Assembly (NCBI GenBank): GCA_031260455.1
Contig: JAIRJW010000032.1
Location: 1-64,000 of the forward strand
Direction of reading: 5' to 3'
DNA from: Fluviicola sp.
Lineage (GTDB): Bacteria > Bacteroidota > Bacteroidia > Flavobacteriales_D > Crocinitomicaceae
Length of the DNA stretch: 64,000 nt
Of this stretch, positions 1 through 9,100 are shown in pieces; within the stretch, counting starts at the first letter, position 1, and each line of letters begins with the position of its first letter. The position numbers and the translations under genes are program-made. The notes under the pieces were generated by a model, which saw only the letters and a program-made list of their open reading frames with translations, did not search any database and was not told the DNA's origin.

Positions 1-1343
1 ACAGTTGTGCCATCCAGCTTCTGCACCAGGATCTGCACCGGGGTGTCCTGACTGGCAGTGATACCGAATCTCAGCACCGAGCCGACTATGACATTGGGAG
101 AAATGGAAACATCAACCACCCGCCGGGTTTCCGGAATACCCAATACCCGGTACACCGGGATGATTCTTTCACCTTCAAAAAACAGGTTGATCCGGTATAA
201 ACCAGGTGTAAATTTCCCGCTTGTTCCGGTAGGAGTGAGCGTTCCATTATCGTTGGAAACACACAAAGAATATCCCCCTTCTTTTTGATCCACAGACTCA
301 AAAGTGAAACCGTGAAAACCATTCCCGGGGTCACCACCTTCAATACAATCAATCATTTGTAAAGGTTCCTCGCTTGTTTCAAAACAGTCAACCATAAAAT
401 CCATCAGGGAGCCATATTCCGTGTTGAACCCGTCTCCGGATGAGCCTCCCTGCATAGTGGAGCAGGACAATTTATCCGGAACCACATAGATGGGATTGCC
501 CTGGGAATCTGTTCCCGTTTGGGGTAAAAACCAGCCCAGGTCGGAAGTAAGTGGGTTAGCCGGAGCAACGGTTGCCTGATCTACATGACCGTTGAAAATG
601 CTTGTGCCCGTCCCGATGTTTGCCTCGCACCAGTCGTTAGATGATTCATAAGCTCCCGTATTGGCATGATTGAAATGCATAAACTTATCCATTTTCTTTT
701 CTACTAAAACCCCATTCGTCACCGGATTGTGCTGCGCATCGTAAAACGGACCTGCACCTGTTGGAATCTGGCCTGACGCAATTGGAATGCGGTCTCTTCC
801 CGGCTCCAGATAAGGATGCTGAGGATCAAGCTGACTATAATTTATCGAATCAATGGCCTGGTAATACGGTTCAAATGCCCCTGTCACTGCATTATACGTG
901 GCCTCGGAGGCCATTAAAAAGTGAGCTCCGGTATTGTTGTTTATCATCCAGTGAAGCCGGTACGATTCGCGCAGGCCATTGCAATCCATGGAACAAACGG
1001 ATGAAGGAGGAAGCAGGTCCGGATTGATGGCCGCAGGCTCGCCTTCGCTTACCAAAACGCCCGTTGGATCATACACCGCAATGGTGTAAAACAAATCGGA
1101 AGACAGCAGCTGTGCGCTGTTAAACCGGAAGTAATGGTTTTTCGTTCCATCGGAAGAAATCAGCTGATAGCGGCCATTTACTAAGCGGTACACGTTGACT
1201 TTAAAGTTCACTCCGGATACTTCTTCCCAATAGATGTAACCACTGGATCTTGATGGTCGGAGGATGGATGACACACCCGGGCTTTGAGCATTCAGCCCGA
1301 AGGACAAGCCGCAGGCTGCGAAAAATAAAAGTTTTTTCATCAT
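1..1343 (-). CDS. Secreted protein of unknown function, 5' part only (runs off the window)
   Basis: The frame is open from the ATG at 1343 (a second ATG follows at 1340) to the window edge, about 447 codons with no stop, so the C-terminus is missing. The N-terminus is a clear signal peptide (MMKKLLFFAACGLSFGLNAQ), ending in the AQ often seen before the mature part of Bacteroidetes exported proteins. Near residues 30-85 there is a beta-rich stretch (YIYWEEVSGVNFKVNVYRL) that resembles a fibronectin type III-like module. Later parts are rich in Gly, Asn, Thr and scattered Cys, typical of large extracellular proteins. A T9SS sorting domain may lie beyond the edge, but this cannot be seen. I do not recognise the family. 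Direct observation: open frame and signal peptide; inference: export through the Sec and perhaps T9SS routes. Confidence 0.8.
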   Translation of the reverse strand, partial: MMKKLLFFAACGLSFGLNAQSPGVSSILRPSRSSGYIYWEEVSGVNFKVNVYRLVNGRYQLISSDGTKNHYFRFNSAQLLSSDLFYTIAVYDPTGVLVSEGEPAAINPDLLPPSSVCSMDCNGLRESYRLHWMINNNTGAHFLMASEATYNAVTGAFEPYYQAIDSINYSQLDPQHPYLEPGRDRIPIASGQIPTGAGPFYDAQHNPVTNGVLVEKKMDKFMHFNHANTGAYESSNDWCEANIGTGTSIFNGHVDQATVAPANPLTSDLGWFLPQTGTDSQGNPIYVVPDKLSCSTMQGGSSGDGFNTEYGSLMDFMVDCFETSEEPLQMIDCIEGGDPGNGFHGFTFESVDQKEGGYSLCVSNDNGTLTPTGTSGKFTPGLYRINLFFEGERIIPVYRVLGIPETRRVVDVSISPNVIVGSVLRFGITASQDTPVQILVQKLDGTT

Positions 1344-1497
1344 TTTAATAGCATTAAATAATACACAATACTGCCGACTTTTAATCTGTTTTTTTGCATT
1401 GGTATTTGTCGGCATTAGCAATACAAAACGTGTATTCCAACAGCCTGCAATTTGTCGGAACATTCACAAACGGAGTCTCACAGGGATTTCGTTTTTT

Positions 1498-1511
1498 TGA
1501 TTCATGAATCA
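1498..1511. repeat. Perfect 14-bp palindrome
   Basis: TGATTCATGAATCA reads the same on both strands. It lies one base before a larger palindrome at 1513-1538, in the gap between two divergent genes. It could be a regulator site; nothing shows which one. Confidence 0.5.
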
Positions 1512-1512
1512 T

Positions 1513-1538
1513 GTTCGCTGAATGCGCATTCAGTGAAC
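1513..1538. repeat. 26-bp inverted repeat, 12-bp arms with one mismatch
   Basis: The left arm GTTCGCTGAATG and right arm CATTCAGTGAAC flank a central CG and differ at one position. The repeat lies between the divergent genes starting at 1343 and 1759. It has no T-run after it, so an operator is more likely than a terminator. Confidence 0.5.
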
Positions 1539-1613
1539 GAGTTATCAGAGTTATAAAAGTATCTGATATGCAGCAATACTAGGTATTTAGATTTTAATCC
1601 ACAAATTTTCGCC

Positions 1614-1630
1614 GGTTGTATTTTACAACC
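1614..1630. promoter_or_regulatory. Operator-like palindrome, copy 1
   Basis: GGTTGTATTTTACAACC has perfect 7-bp arms (GGTTGTA / TACAACC) around TTT. It is the most upstream of three identical palindromes before the XRE-type regulator gene at 1759. The centre-to-centre distance to copy 2 is 52 bp, about five helical turns. Confidence 0.7.
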
Positions 1631-1665
1631 AAACCGGCCCTTTTTGGTTGTTTCTGGTTGTATTT

Positions 1666-1682
1666 GGTTGTATTTTACAACC
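1666..1682. promoter_or_regulatory. Operator-like palindrome, copy 2
   Basis: Same 17-bp palindrome and same orientation as copy 1. An extra half-site GGTTGTA lies at 1656-1662 and a weaker GGTTG at 1646-1650, so this part of the region is dense in half-sites. Copy 3 starts 54 bp further on. Confidence 0.7.
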
Positions 1683-1719
1683 TGGAATCAAAAAATCCTT
1701 ATTTTTAAGGTATTGTAGA

Positions 1720-1736
1720 GGTTGTAAAATACAACC
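1720..1736. promoter_or_regulatory. Operator-like palindrome, copy 3
   Basis: GGTTGTAAAATACAACC is the same palindrome with AAA in the centre, which is the opposite-strand reading of copies 1 and 2. It ends 22 bp before the ATG of the regulator at 1759, so a bound protein would overlap the promoter or early transcript. Autorepression is the simplest reading, but it is an inference. Confidence 0.7.
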
Positions 1737-1758
1737 AACTTTTTTCAAAAAAGACGCT

Positions 1759-2181
1759 ATGAATGAAGAAATTGTTGTTTCTCATGCTAAGAAACTGAGA
1801 TTTTTAAGAAAAAAAGGAGACCGGACCCAGGTAGAGGTTGCGTCTCATCTGGGGCTTAGCCAGCAGGCTTACAGCAAGCTTGAACAAGGTGAAACCGCTT
1901 TTTCGGATGAAACTATTGAAAAAATAGCTGAATATTTCAAAATTACTCCCGCTGAATTTGAGAATCCCTCAGAATCTGTCATAGTTGGCAGTAATAATTC
2001 GAATAATTCAAATACTTCTGCTGGATATAATATCTATAATCTAGACCCAGCTTTGATTGATACAATGAAAAGATTATACGAGCAAAATTCGATACTTATT
2101 GAGCGTAATAAAGAAATGGTTGACCATTTAATGAAAGAAAAAGACGAAAGAATCAAATTGCTTGAATCGTTATTAAAGTAA
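1759..2181 (+). CDS. XRE/Cro-type helix-turn-helix regulator with C-terminal coiled coil
   Basis: A 140-residue protein. Residues about 8-65 form a Cro/C1-type HTH (LGLSQQAYSKLEQGE is the helix-turn-helix core; FKITPAEFEN is the usual end of the domain). An Asn/Ser-rich linker follows (about residues 75-90), then a charged helix from about residue 100 to the end (ERNKEMVDHLMKEKDERIKL), likely a dimerising coiled coil. The frame is open upstream to 1648, but I chose the ATG at 1759 because it gives the exact HTH start and the upstream part is made of the three palindromes. The layout suggests the protein binds these palindromes and controls itself. What else it controls is unknown; the gene on the other side at 1343 is a candidate. 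Single-gene unit as far as can be seen. Confidence 0.85.
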   Translation: MNEEIVVSHAKKLRFLRKKGDRTQVEVASHLGLSQQAYSKLEQGETAFSDETIEKIAEYFKITPAEFENPSESVIVGSNNSNNSNTSAGYNIYNLDPALIDTMKRLYEQNSILIERNKEMVDHLMKEKDERIKLLESLLK

Positions 2182-2384
2182 TATCTTGTGGGGAGGCATC
2201 GGGAAATAATGGTTGGTATTGGGAAAAATTAGTGAAATATGAAGTGAGAAGTAAAAGGATGAATGGTTGTTCTTCTTCATTTTGAACGATTTATTTTCAA
2301 TGACCAATCACACATAAATCAGGCCGGAACAGTAGTAAAAACAGAGATTTCACATAATTTTATAAATTTGTGTGGGTTTTGTAT

Positions 2385-2620
2385 TCAGGCTAAATTTACC
2401 TCCACAATCTCAATTTTCCAATTCGTCACTTCTCCTACTGTCAGCCCCCATTTGCCCACCGTGATTTCTTCTTCGCCCTGTGGAACTGTTCCAAATGATA
2501 GATTATCAGGCCTCCAAGGGTTTCATCTGATTTCGACTCTGGCGGTTTTAGTCTATCGAAGTTCAGACAGGAAATTTTCACACAGGTTGAAAAATGATTA
2601 CAGTCAAATACCGGAAGAAT
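2385..2620 (-). pseudogene. Remnant of a CorC/HlyC transporter-associated domain protein (possibly gldE-like)
   Basis: On the minus strand one frame reads DETLGGLIIYHLEQ; after a one-base frame change near 2490 it continues VPQGEEEITVGKWG and LTVGEVTNWKIEIVEVNLA, then a TGA at 2385-2387. Joined, this matches the usual pattern of the CorC_HlyC domain at the end of CBS-domain/CNNM proteins such as GldE (ETLaG, then iP..Ge, then a V..v...rI..V.v end). There is no start codon or CBS part left: the stretch begins right after the purD stop. It is therefore a 3' fragment with a frameshift. Domain assignment is from pattern knowledge, not from a search. The rest of the gap, 2182-2384, shows nothing I can name. 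Confidence 0.5.
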
Positions 2621-2646
2621 AAAACCAGCCCAGCTTAAACAGGCCC

Positions 2647-3921
2647 TCAAACCACATCAAAACCGATATCCTTTCTGTAATAAGCTTTGTCGAATGAGAT
2701 TTTTTCAATACTGGCGTAAGACCGCTCCAATGCCGCATCCAGGTTTCTGCCATATGAAGTTACCGCCAGAACACGACCGCCATTGGATAATACCACAGGT
2801 CCGTCACCGGAAGTCCCCGCATGAAAAACCAGACTATTGGTTACACTATTGATCCCGTTGATGACTTTTCCTTTTTCGTAAGCATCCGGATAACCTCCCG
2901 AAACCATCATCACCGTGCATACACTTCGTTCCTCAAACTGGATATCGCATTCGGAAAGTGTATTGGTTGCAACTCCTTCGAGTAAATCGATCAGGTCGGA
3001 TTTCAGGCGCGGCATCACCACTTCTGTTTCCGGATCCCCCATACGGCAGTTGTATTCAATCACATAGGGCTCACCTTTTACGTTAATCAACCCAAAGAAA
3101 ATAAATCCTTTATACGTGATTCCGTCCAGCTTAAGTCCTTTTACCGTTGGTATAATGATTTGATTCTCAATTTTATCCATAAAGGTTTTATCACAGAAAG
3201 GAACCGGGGAAACTGCCCCCATTCCACCTGTATTCAACCCGGTATCACCTTCACCGATGCGTTTGTAATCTTTTGCTTCCGGGAGAATTTTATATGATTC
3301 CCCATCTGTTAAAACGAAAACAGAACATTCTGTTCCTTTCAAAAACTGCTCAATTACTACACGGGAAGAGGCATCACCGAATTTTGCACCGGCAAGCATA
3401 TTCTTCAGTTCTTCTTTGGCATCTTTCAGCGTTTCCGGAATCAGTACTCCCTTTCCGGCTGCCAGACCATCGGCCTTCAGCACATAAGGCGCTTTCATGT
3501 TTTCCAGGAAAGTGTATCCCTGTTCCAGGGTATCTTTGGTAAATGTAGCGTATTTCGCCGTCGGGATATTGTGGCGTGTCATGAATGCCTTGGCAAAATC
3601 CTTGCTTCCCTCTAATTGGGCCGCTTCCTTATTCGGACCGATTACCGGCACTTTCTTCAGTTGGTTATCTGCCAGGAAGAAATCATGAATTCCCTGAACC
3701 AGTGGATCTTCAGGTCCCACGATGACCATGTTAATGTTTTCAGCGATCACAAAATCTCTGATTGCAGGAAAATCCGTTGCAGACATTTCCACGTTGATTC
3801 CATGGAGCCGGGTTCCGGCATTTCCCGGGGCAATGAATAATTGTTCCAAATGAGAACTTTGGGAAATTTTCCACGCTATTGCATGTTCCCTTCCTCCCGA
3901 ACCCAGCAATAAAATACGCAT
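2647..3921 (-). CDS. purD: Phosphoribosylamine-glycine ligase (GARS)
   Basis: Catalyses the second step of de novo purine synthesis: ATP-dependent joining of glycine to 5-phosphoribosylamine, in the cytoplasm. The 424 residues match the usual length of the bacterial monofunctional enzyme. The N-terminal domain carries GSGGREHA at residues 8-15 and VGPEDPLV near 68; the ATP-grasp part shows LKADGLAAGKGV near 147 and the metal-binding YNCRMGDPETEVV near 290. It is the last gene of the minus-strand run. Its ATG is one base after the purQ TAG stop, which points to translational coupling, and both enzymes serve the same pathway. Well supported. Confidence 0.97.
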   Translation of the reverse strand: MRILLLGSGGREHAIAWKISQSSHLEQLFIAPGNAGTRLHGINVEMSATDFPAIRDFVIAENINMVIVGPEDPLVQGIHDFFLADNQLKKVPVIGPNKEAAQLEGSKDFAKAFMTRHNIPTAKYATFTKDTLEQGYTFLENMKAPYVLKADGLAAGKGVLIPETLKDAKEELKNMLAGAKFGDASSRVVIEQFLKGTECSVFVLTDGESYKILPEAKDYKRIGEGDTGLNTGGMGAVSPVPFCDKTFMDKIENQIIIPTVKGLKLDGITYKGFIFFGLINVKGEPYVIEYNCRMGDPETEVVMPRLKSDLIDLLEGVATNTLSECDIQFEERSVCTVMMVSGGYPDAYEKGKVINGINSVTNSLVFHAGTSGDGPVVLSNGGRVLAVTSYGRNLDAALERSYASIEKISFDKAYYRKDIGFDVV

Positions 3922-3922
3922 A

Positions 3923-4609
3923 CTAACAGAATTTCAAAATTGATTCAAAGAAACGTTTTCCGTCCTCGTTTGCCAGTGCAGCATCTGCAGCACGTTCCGG
4001 GTGAGGCATCATTCCGAATACATTTCTTCCCCGGTTGCAGATTCCCGCAATATTGTGTAAAGATCCGTTCGGATTACTCGCTTCAGACACGGTTCCTCCT
4101 TCATCCGAATAATGAAACAGTACCTGGTCGTTATCCAGGATAGATTTCAGGGTGTCTTCTGCTGCATAGAACCTCCCTTCCCCGTGAGCGATCGGAATTT
4201 TGTAGGCACGGTTCGCATCCAATCCCTTGGTGATAGCCGTATTCGGTGTTGCTGGCTTCAGGTACACATTCTTACAGATAAATCGTTGATTGTTGTTGTG
4301 AAGCAATGCTCCCTCCAGCAAACCGCTTTCCGTTAAAATCTGAAATCCGTTGCAGATTCCCATTACGTAACCGCCTTTAGCAGCATGATTTACGATCTCT
4401 CCCATAATTGGAGACAATTTTGCAATTGCACCAGAGCGCAGGTAATCCCCATAGGAAAACCCGCCTGGAAGCACAATAAAATCCACTCCTTTCAGGTCTG
4501 TATCCTTATGCCATAAATGTTCTACTTGCTGGCCCATAATTGTTTCAAGGACATATCCCATATCTTCATCACAATTGGAACCCGGAAAGGTAACAACGCC
4601 AAATTTCAT
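3923..4609 (-). CDS. purQ: Phosphoribosylformylglycinamidine synthase, glutaminase subunit
   Basis: Supplies ammonia from glutamine to PurL for the conversion of FGAR to FGAM in purine synthesis. The class I glutamine amidotransferase fold is complete in 228 residues: nucleophile Cys86 in MGICNGFQIL, and His203 and Glu205 in MMPHPERA. GGFSYGDYLRSGAIA around residues 49-63 is typical PurQ. The frame stays open to 4639, but I start at the ATG at 4609 (MKFGVVTFPGSN), which is the normal PurQ beginning; the extra ten residues would not be. PurS and PurL are not in the window. purD follows after one base. Confidence 0.95.
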   Translation of the reverse strand: MKFGVVTFPGSNCDEDMGYVLETIMGQQVEHLWHKDTDLKGVDFIVLPGGFSYGDYLRSGAIAKLSPIMGEIVNHAAKGGYVMGICNGFQILTESGLLEGALLHNNNQRFICKNVYLKPATPNTAITKGLDANRAYKIPIAHGEGRFYAAEDTLKSILDNDQVLFHYSDEGGTVSEASNPNGSLHNIAGICNRGRNVFGMMPHPERAADAALANEDGKRFFESILKFC

Positions 4610-4669
4610 TGATCTATTTTTACGACGGAAGCCCGCCAATTCATGAATTCCACAAAGTTAGTCAATCTA

Positions 4670-5644
4670 CTAGACAACCATATATGAAATGAGGAAAAAT
4701 TTAGCAACAGCAATCAGCAGGGTCAGGTAAAAAAAGATGCTCGCCACCCGCTGCCAGATACGATGAATAAAGGCAAATGTGAAGAAAAAACTCAACGGAA
4801 TAAACAGCAGACTGATCCATTCCGACTGTTGATAAATTACCATTTCCGTTACTCCCAGCAGTAAGGTTCCAATCAAAATCCAAACCAGCGCCCGGTTTAA
4901 TTTTTTAAAACGAATATTGCTCACCCGAACCCGGATCCGGATTCCGATGATACTTAAAAGGAATAAAATAACAATCGCTGCTGAAGTTCCGTAAAAGAAG
5001 GCCTCTCCGTACGGGATCATCGGTGAGTGCTTCAAAATACGAATTGAAATGGTATGCCCCGAAATCCACCAGTAAACCAGCCCGTTCCCGATCGGAATTA
5101 AAAAGGCAATAATCATCAGCAACCACTGCCTGAAACTGAAGGGGTGCAAAGCCCAGGCTGAAAACCAGACAGAAACGATCAATCCGGCACTTGGCGGAAG
5201 AAAAGTTGCCGACATTCCGATAAAAAAAGCGCTGTTGAACGAAGCCTTCAGGTTTGTTTCGTTTCCTTTCAGGTGAAAGAGCAAACGCAGGGACTGTAAC
5301 AAAAACAAGTGGCAAATCAACACCGCATCGACCTGGTAAAAGGAGTGCGAAAAGCTCATCAGAACGACATAGAATAACGAAGGTCCGTAGTTGTTTTTAT
5401 CGAGAAACTCGTGCTGGTTGAAGAGAAAATTCAGCTGTATGGCATTTGCCAGAATGGTCGCAGATGCCAGGATGGATGTCCACCAATAACTCAGATAAGT
5501 GGTTTTTCCCCACAATCCGAGATCTACGGCATCTATGATCGTATGAAACTGAAAATGTGCATTCAGGAATTGAAAACCAATGACCAATGGAAGCAGCAAA
5601 AGCAATACCATCGGACGATTACTCAAAAAGGGACGCAATATCAT
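4670..5644 (-). CDS. Multi-pass membrane protein, DUF6427-like
   Basis: A 324-residue integral membrane protein with about ten hydrophobic segments, beginning with MILRPFLSNRPMVLLLLLPLVIG. Membrane stretches repeat about every 30-35 residues through the whole length, and no catalytic motif stands out. Proteins of this size and N-terminal pattern (FSNRP followed by a membrane segment) are found next to purD in flavobacteria and are called DUF6427; I assign it on pattern and place, not on a search. Its function is not known. It sits 60 bp before purQ and 29 bp after the GNAT gene in the same orientation, so it is probably co-transcribed with them. Confidence 0.75.
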   Translation of the reverse strand: MILRPFLSNRPMVLLLLLPLVIGFQFLNAHFQFHTIIDAVDLGLWGKTTYLSYWWTSILASATILANAIQLNFLFNQHEFLDKNNYGPSLFYVVLMSFSHSFYQVDAVLICHLFLLQSLRLLFHLKGNETNLKASFNSAFFIGMSATFLPPSAGLIVSVWFSAWALHPFSFRQWLLMIIAFLIPIGNGLVYWWISGHTISIRILKHSPMIPYGEAFFYGTSAAIVILFLLSIIGIRIRVRVSNIRFKKLNRALVWILIGTLLLGVTEMVIYQQSEWISLLFIPLSFFFTFAFIHRIWQRVASIFFYLTLLIAVAKFFLISYMVV

Positions 5645-5673
5645 GCAGCGAATTTACTCGGAAATTTTAGAAT

Positions 5674-6117
5674 CTAGAAAAAGAAACGTCCGTTAATCCA
5701 TTCTCCGTCCAGGATTGCCCCATGCTTCCTGTAAAAGGCAATTGCTGGCTCATTCCAGTCCAACACCTGCCAGTCCATGCGTTTTACTCCCCATTCTCTG
5801 GCGGTTTCCACAACCCGCAAAAACAATTCGGAGCCAATTCCTCCTCTGTGGAATTCCGGCTGGATGTAAAAATCTTCCAGGTAAAGGCAACGTCCTTTCC
5901 AGGTAGAATAGGAGAGATAGAACAGGGCAAAACCCACGATTTTCTGCTCGTCATTTTCAACGACAAATGCTCCACAGACATTGTCTGCAAACAAATCCGT
6001 CCGCAATTGATCTGCGGTATTAATCACTTCATCCGGCGCTTTTTCATACAGGGCCAGTTCACAGATCAAACGGTGAATTGCTGCTTCATCTCCTGGTTGA
6101 GCCTGGCGAATATTCAT
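5674..6117 (-). CDS. GNAT N-acetyltransferase, diamine/thialysine acetyltransferase type
   Basis: A 147-residue single-domain GNAT acyltransferase. The acetyl-CoA binding motif A is seen as FYIQPEFHRGGIGSELF (around residues 88-104; the loop is RGGIG instead of RGxGIG), and motif B as WQVLDWNEPAIAFYRKHGA near 120-138. The phrases CLYLEDFYI and RMDWQVLDWNEPA are close to the spermidine/spermine and thialysine acetyltransferase branch, so a small polyamine-like or lysine-like substrate is plausible, but unproven. The gene starts one base after the sprA stop codon, so it probably rides on the sprA transcript. No link in function to secretion is evident. Confidence 0.9.
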   Translation of the reverse strand: MNIRQAQPGDEAAIHRLICELALYEKAPDEVINTADQLRTDLFADNVCGAFVVENDEQKIVGFALFYLSYSTWKGRCLYLEDFYIQPEFHRGGIGSELFLRVVETAREWGVKRMDWQVLDWNEPAIAFYRKHGAILDGEWINGRFFF

Positions 6118-6118
6118 C

Positions 6119-9100
6119 CTACAATCCGCCCAGGTTATAGCGGAAACGAATACCGGTACTCATGTTACCTGTTGGGTAAGACGTTGCAATCTTCGGATTC
6201 GTAATCACCTGATCGTAGTAAAACGCCACCATCAGGTTTGCTCCGATGTTGTAATCGATGGAAGACTTGATCGAAATCACCCGCTGCCCTGCAGTTGCTT
6301 GTTCCGTAGATTCAACCACCTTGCGAATAACTGTCAGGTTATCGCGGAATGTAAAGTCAAAACGAATATTCAACGGGTTTTCCGGCTTGTTTTTACCGAT
6401 TTTAAACGGTAAACGCACTTTCGGGAACTTATATCCTGCTCCGACTACGATCTCATTCCCCAGGACTTCCGTCACCTGGTTGTTACTCAAAGACAAGGTT
6501 GAAGAACGGTCTTTCTTGATCTCAAACTTAGTAATCAGCCCCTGTTTTTTGATGTTCCAGGTTGCATCGAAACCGATTAACGGCGAGAAACGTTCAGAAA
6601 TCGTAATCGTCTGAATATTTCGTTCACTGATAAAGTTGCCATTCAGGTCACGCGCAGTAGCAGAACCATTCTGATCGAAGGTTGCATTGAGGTTCGACTG
6701 AACCTGACCCAGTGTTACCGTTGATGAATATCCGTGACGAATCACAAAGTTTTTCACGTACTTTTTCATTTTTTCGAATTTCGCCAGACCGTTGTAGTTC
6801 ACCGTCCAGTTCGGCAATGGCATTGCAGCAAACGGATTCACCGAACGGTTGTTTAGTTTCCCGTTCGTATAGGATGACAAGAAAGCCCCGATGACAACTT
6901 CCTGCTGAGAAATTCCATATCCGTCGCGATAATCTCCAGAACTTCCGGAAGAGTTCGCATTCGAGCTTCCGAGCAATCCGGATACGGTTTTCGTAGTCTC
7001 TCTCATTTGTTTGAAGTTCCCGGACTCATACCCTGCCGACAGCTTTTCAAATGCACTTCCGATGGAAATCGTCGAGTAGGTCAGCGTAGCTGTCCGGAAG
7101 CGGCTTTGAGATTCAAACTGCTGCGACAAATCATTGTAACGGAAGAAATCATTCGTGTTTTCCGTCATATTTCTGTTCAATGACAAATCAATTGTCAGGT
7201 CCTTGATCGGTTCCAGCGTTGCCCGGCCGGTAAAGGTCTGGCTGTGTGTAATTGAATGCTGGCGGTTCAGCGCAGGATTATCTACCAGCCAGCCATTATT
7301 GGCTACTGTTTGGGCAATATTATATCCCGTTTCTCTACCCGCTACGGAATAAGATTGCTGTCCGAAGATAAATCCTCCCAGTCCCTTATCAAAAGCAGGG
7401 TTGAATCCTAAAATCCGGGATTCCTGGTTGTATCCCGGCAGCAGGGTTCCATCTGTTTGATTATATGTTCCGGATACGTTTCTCACACTCATCAACAGAC
7501 GTGCTCCGAAACCGAGAACCGGGTTCACTTTTTTATCTTTATTATCTTTTTTCTTTTGCTCCTTTTTCTGCTTTTTTTCCCACTTGCGCTTTTTACGCTC
7601 CCACTGACGTCTTTCCTTTTTGGTCATTTCTTCCAATGGTTTCGGCGGCTTCAATTCAGCAGGTGCTGCCGTTTCCTTTCCTGTGGTTTCTTTGCTTTTG
7701 CTGTCTTCGTCCGTCCCCCCGGCTCTTTGTCTCACCGGCATGCGCCCTCCCGGAGCTCCGCCACTTGTGTTAACCTTTTTAAAGAATGGAATCTTGTTAT
7801 ACAAAGTTGTCATATTGGCCTGAAGCTGGGCATTGATCGTACGACTGTTCTGAACAATATTTCCATAGCTTTCCTGACCCAAAGGTGCTCTCTGCCAGTT
7901 GTAAGCACCTGCATATTTCGCGTTTCCATTCAACCAATCCAATGCCGGAATCAAATTAAACGGAACATTGTAAGAGAAATTATAGTCGTGGGAATAATCC
8001 ATGGTTTTCCCAAACGTTCCCATCTGTTTCCAGACCGTGTCTTTAAACTCACGATACAATTGCTGATTTCCTTTACGGTTCACCTCTCCGTCTCCTTCAT
8101 CAAAAATTGCACGGTTTGTGGCATTGAACGTGAGTTTCAGGTTCTTCGTCAAATCCCAGCCAAGACGATACCCCCTGCTCCACTGGAAATTCTTCACGTA
8201 AACCGGCTTGAACTGGAATGCACTGGCAGAAGTATCAATTGTATTCCGAATCTGGCGTTCGTTGTAATTCCGCTGAATATCGTTCGTAAATCCAAGTGTT
8301 TTCGGTAAGTAACCGATGCTTGTTTCCTTAAGCAATCCCCACCATTTCGACTTTTGCATGAACTTCGTCTTTTTGAATGGTTCCCATGGCTTGTTGTCGA
8401 AGGAATAACCATAAACAAGGCTTCCCTTCCATTGCTTCGTACGGTCGTAATTTGTATTGAAATCACGGTGGAAATTCTCACTGTAACCATATCCCAGCGT
8501 CCAGTTGGAAATGTCATAGAAATGCGCTTTTTTACCTGCTCCACGCTCCTTTCTCACCCCCTGGAAGTTATACGATTTTCTCTCTGTATAATCTTGCGCA
8601 ACTTTCGCGATTTCTCTTCGCTGTCCAGCTTCGTATGAGCTCAGTTTGATATCCGGGTTGAACGGATCGTATTCCGGATTAATAACTCCCACCGAATAAC
8701 CATAGAAAAACGGAACGGAAAGTTTGATCCGGTTTCCGAAGAACTGCCCCAGCTGCAGGTTGGTCTGGAAATCCATTCCAAGTTTCTGGTTTCGCTGGCG
8801 TTCCTGTACACGGGAATCGACCGCTCCCCAGTTCACTCCCGAATAATTTCCGGACAGAGAGAAACTTCCGAAGTCGGCTGCCTGCACCTGCATCTGGGCA
8901 ATTGCTGCAGAACCTCCGTCATCCACGAAATCACTTAAGCGCAACTCGTTAACCCAAACCTGAACACATTTCGCCAATCCGTCATCCGGCCAAGGTTTCG
9001 GATCGTTTTTCCTCGGATTGCGGACACCAATCATGATGGTTTTGATCCCTTGTAAGTTCGGGCTGCCTTTTACCTTGATTCTGCGATCCGGATTCTCAGG

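Noticed and set aside
2263..2622. 119-residue plus-strand frame
   Set aside because: It is antisense to the better supported CorC/HlyC remnant and has no start context or domain.
7457..8308. 283-residue plus-strand frame antisense to sprA
   Set aside because: Its Phe/Leu runs mirror the Lys/Glu-rich insert of SprA; it is a shadow frame.
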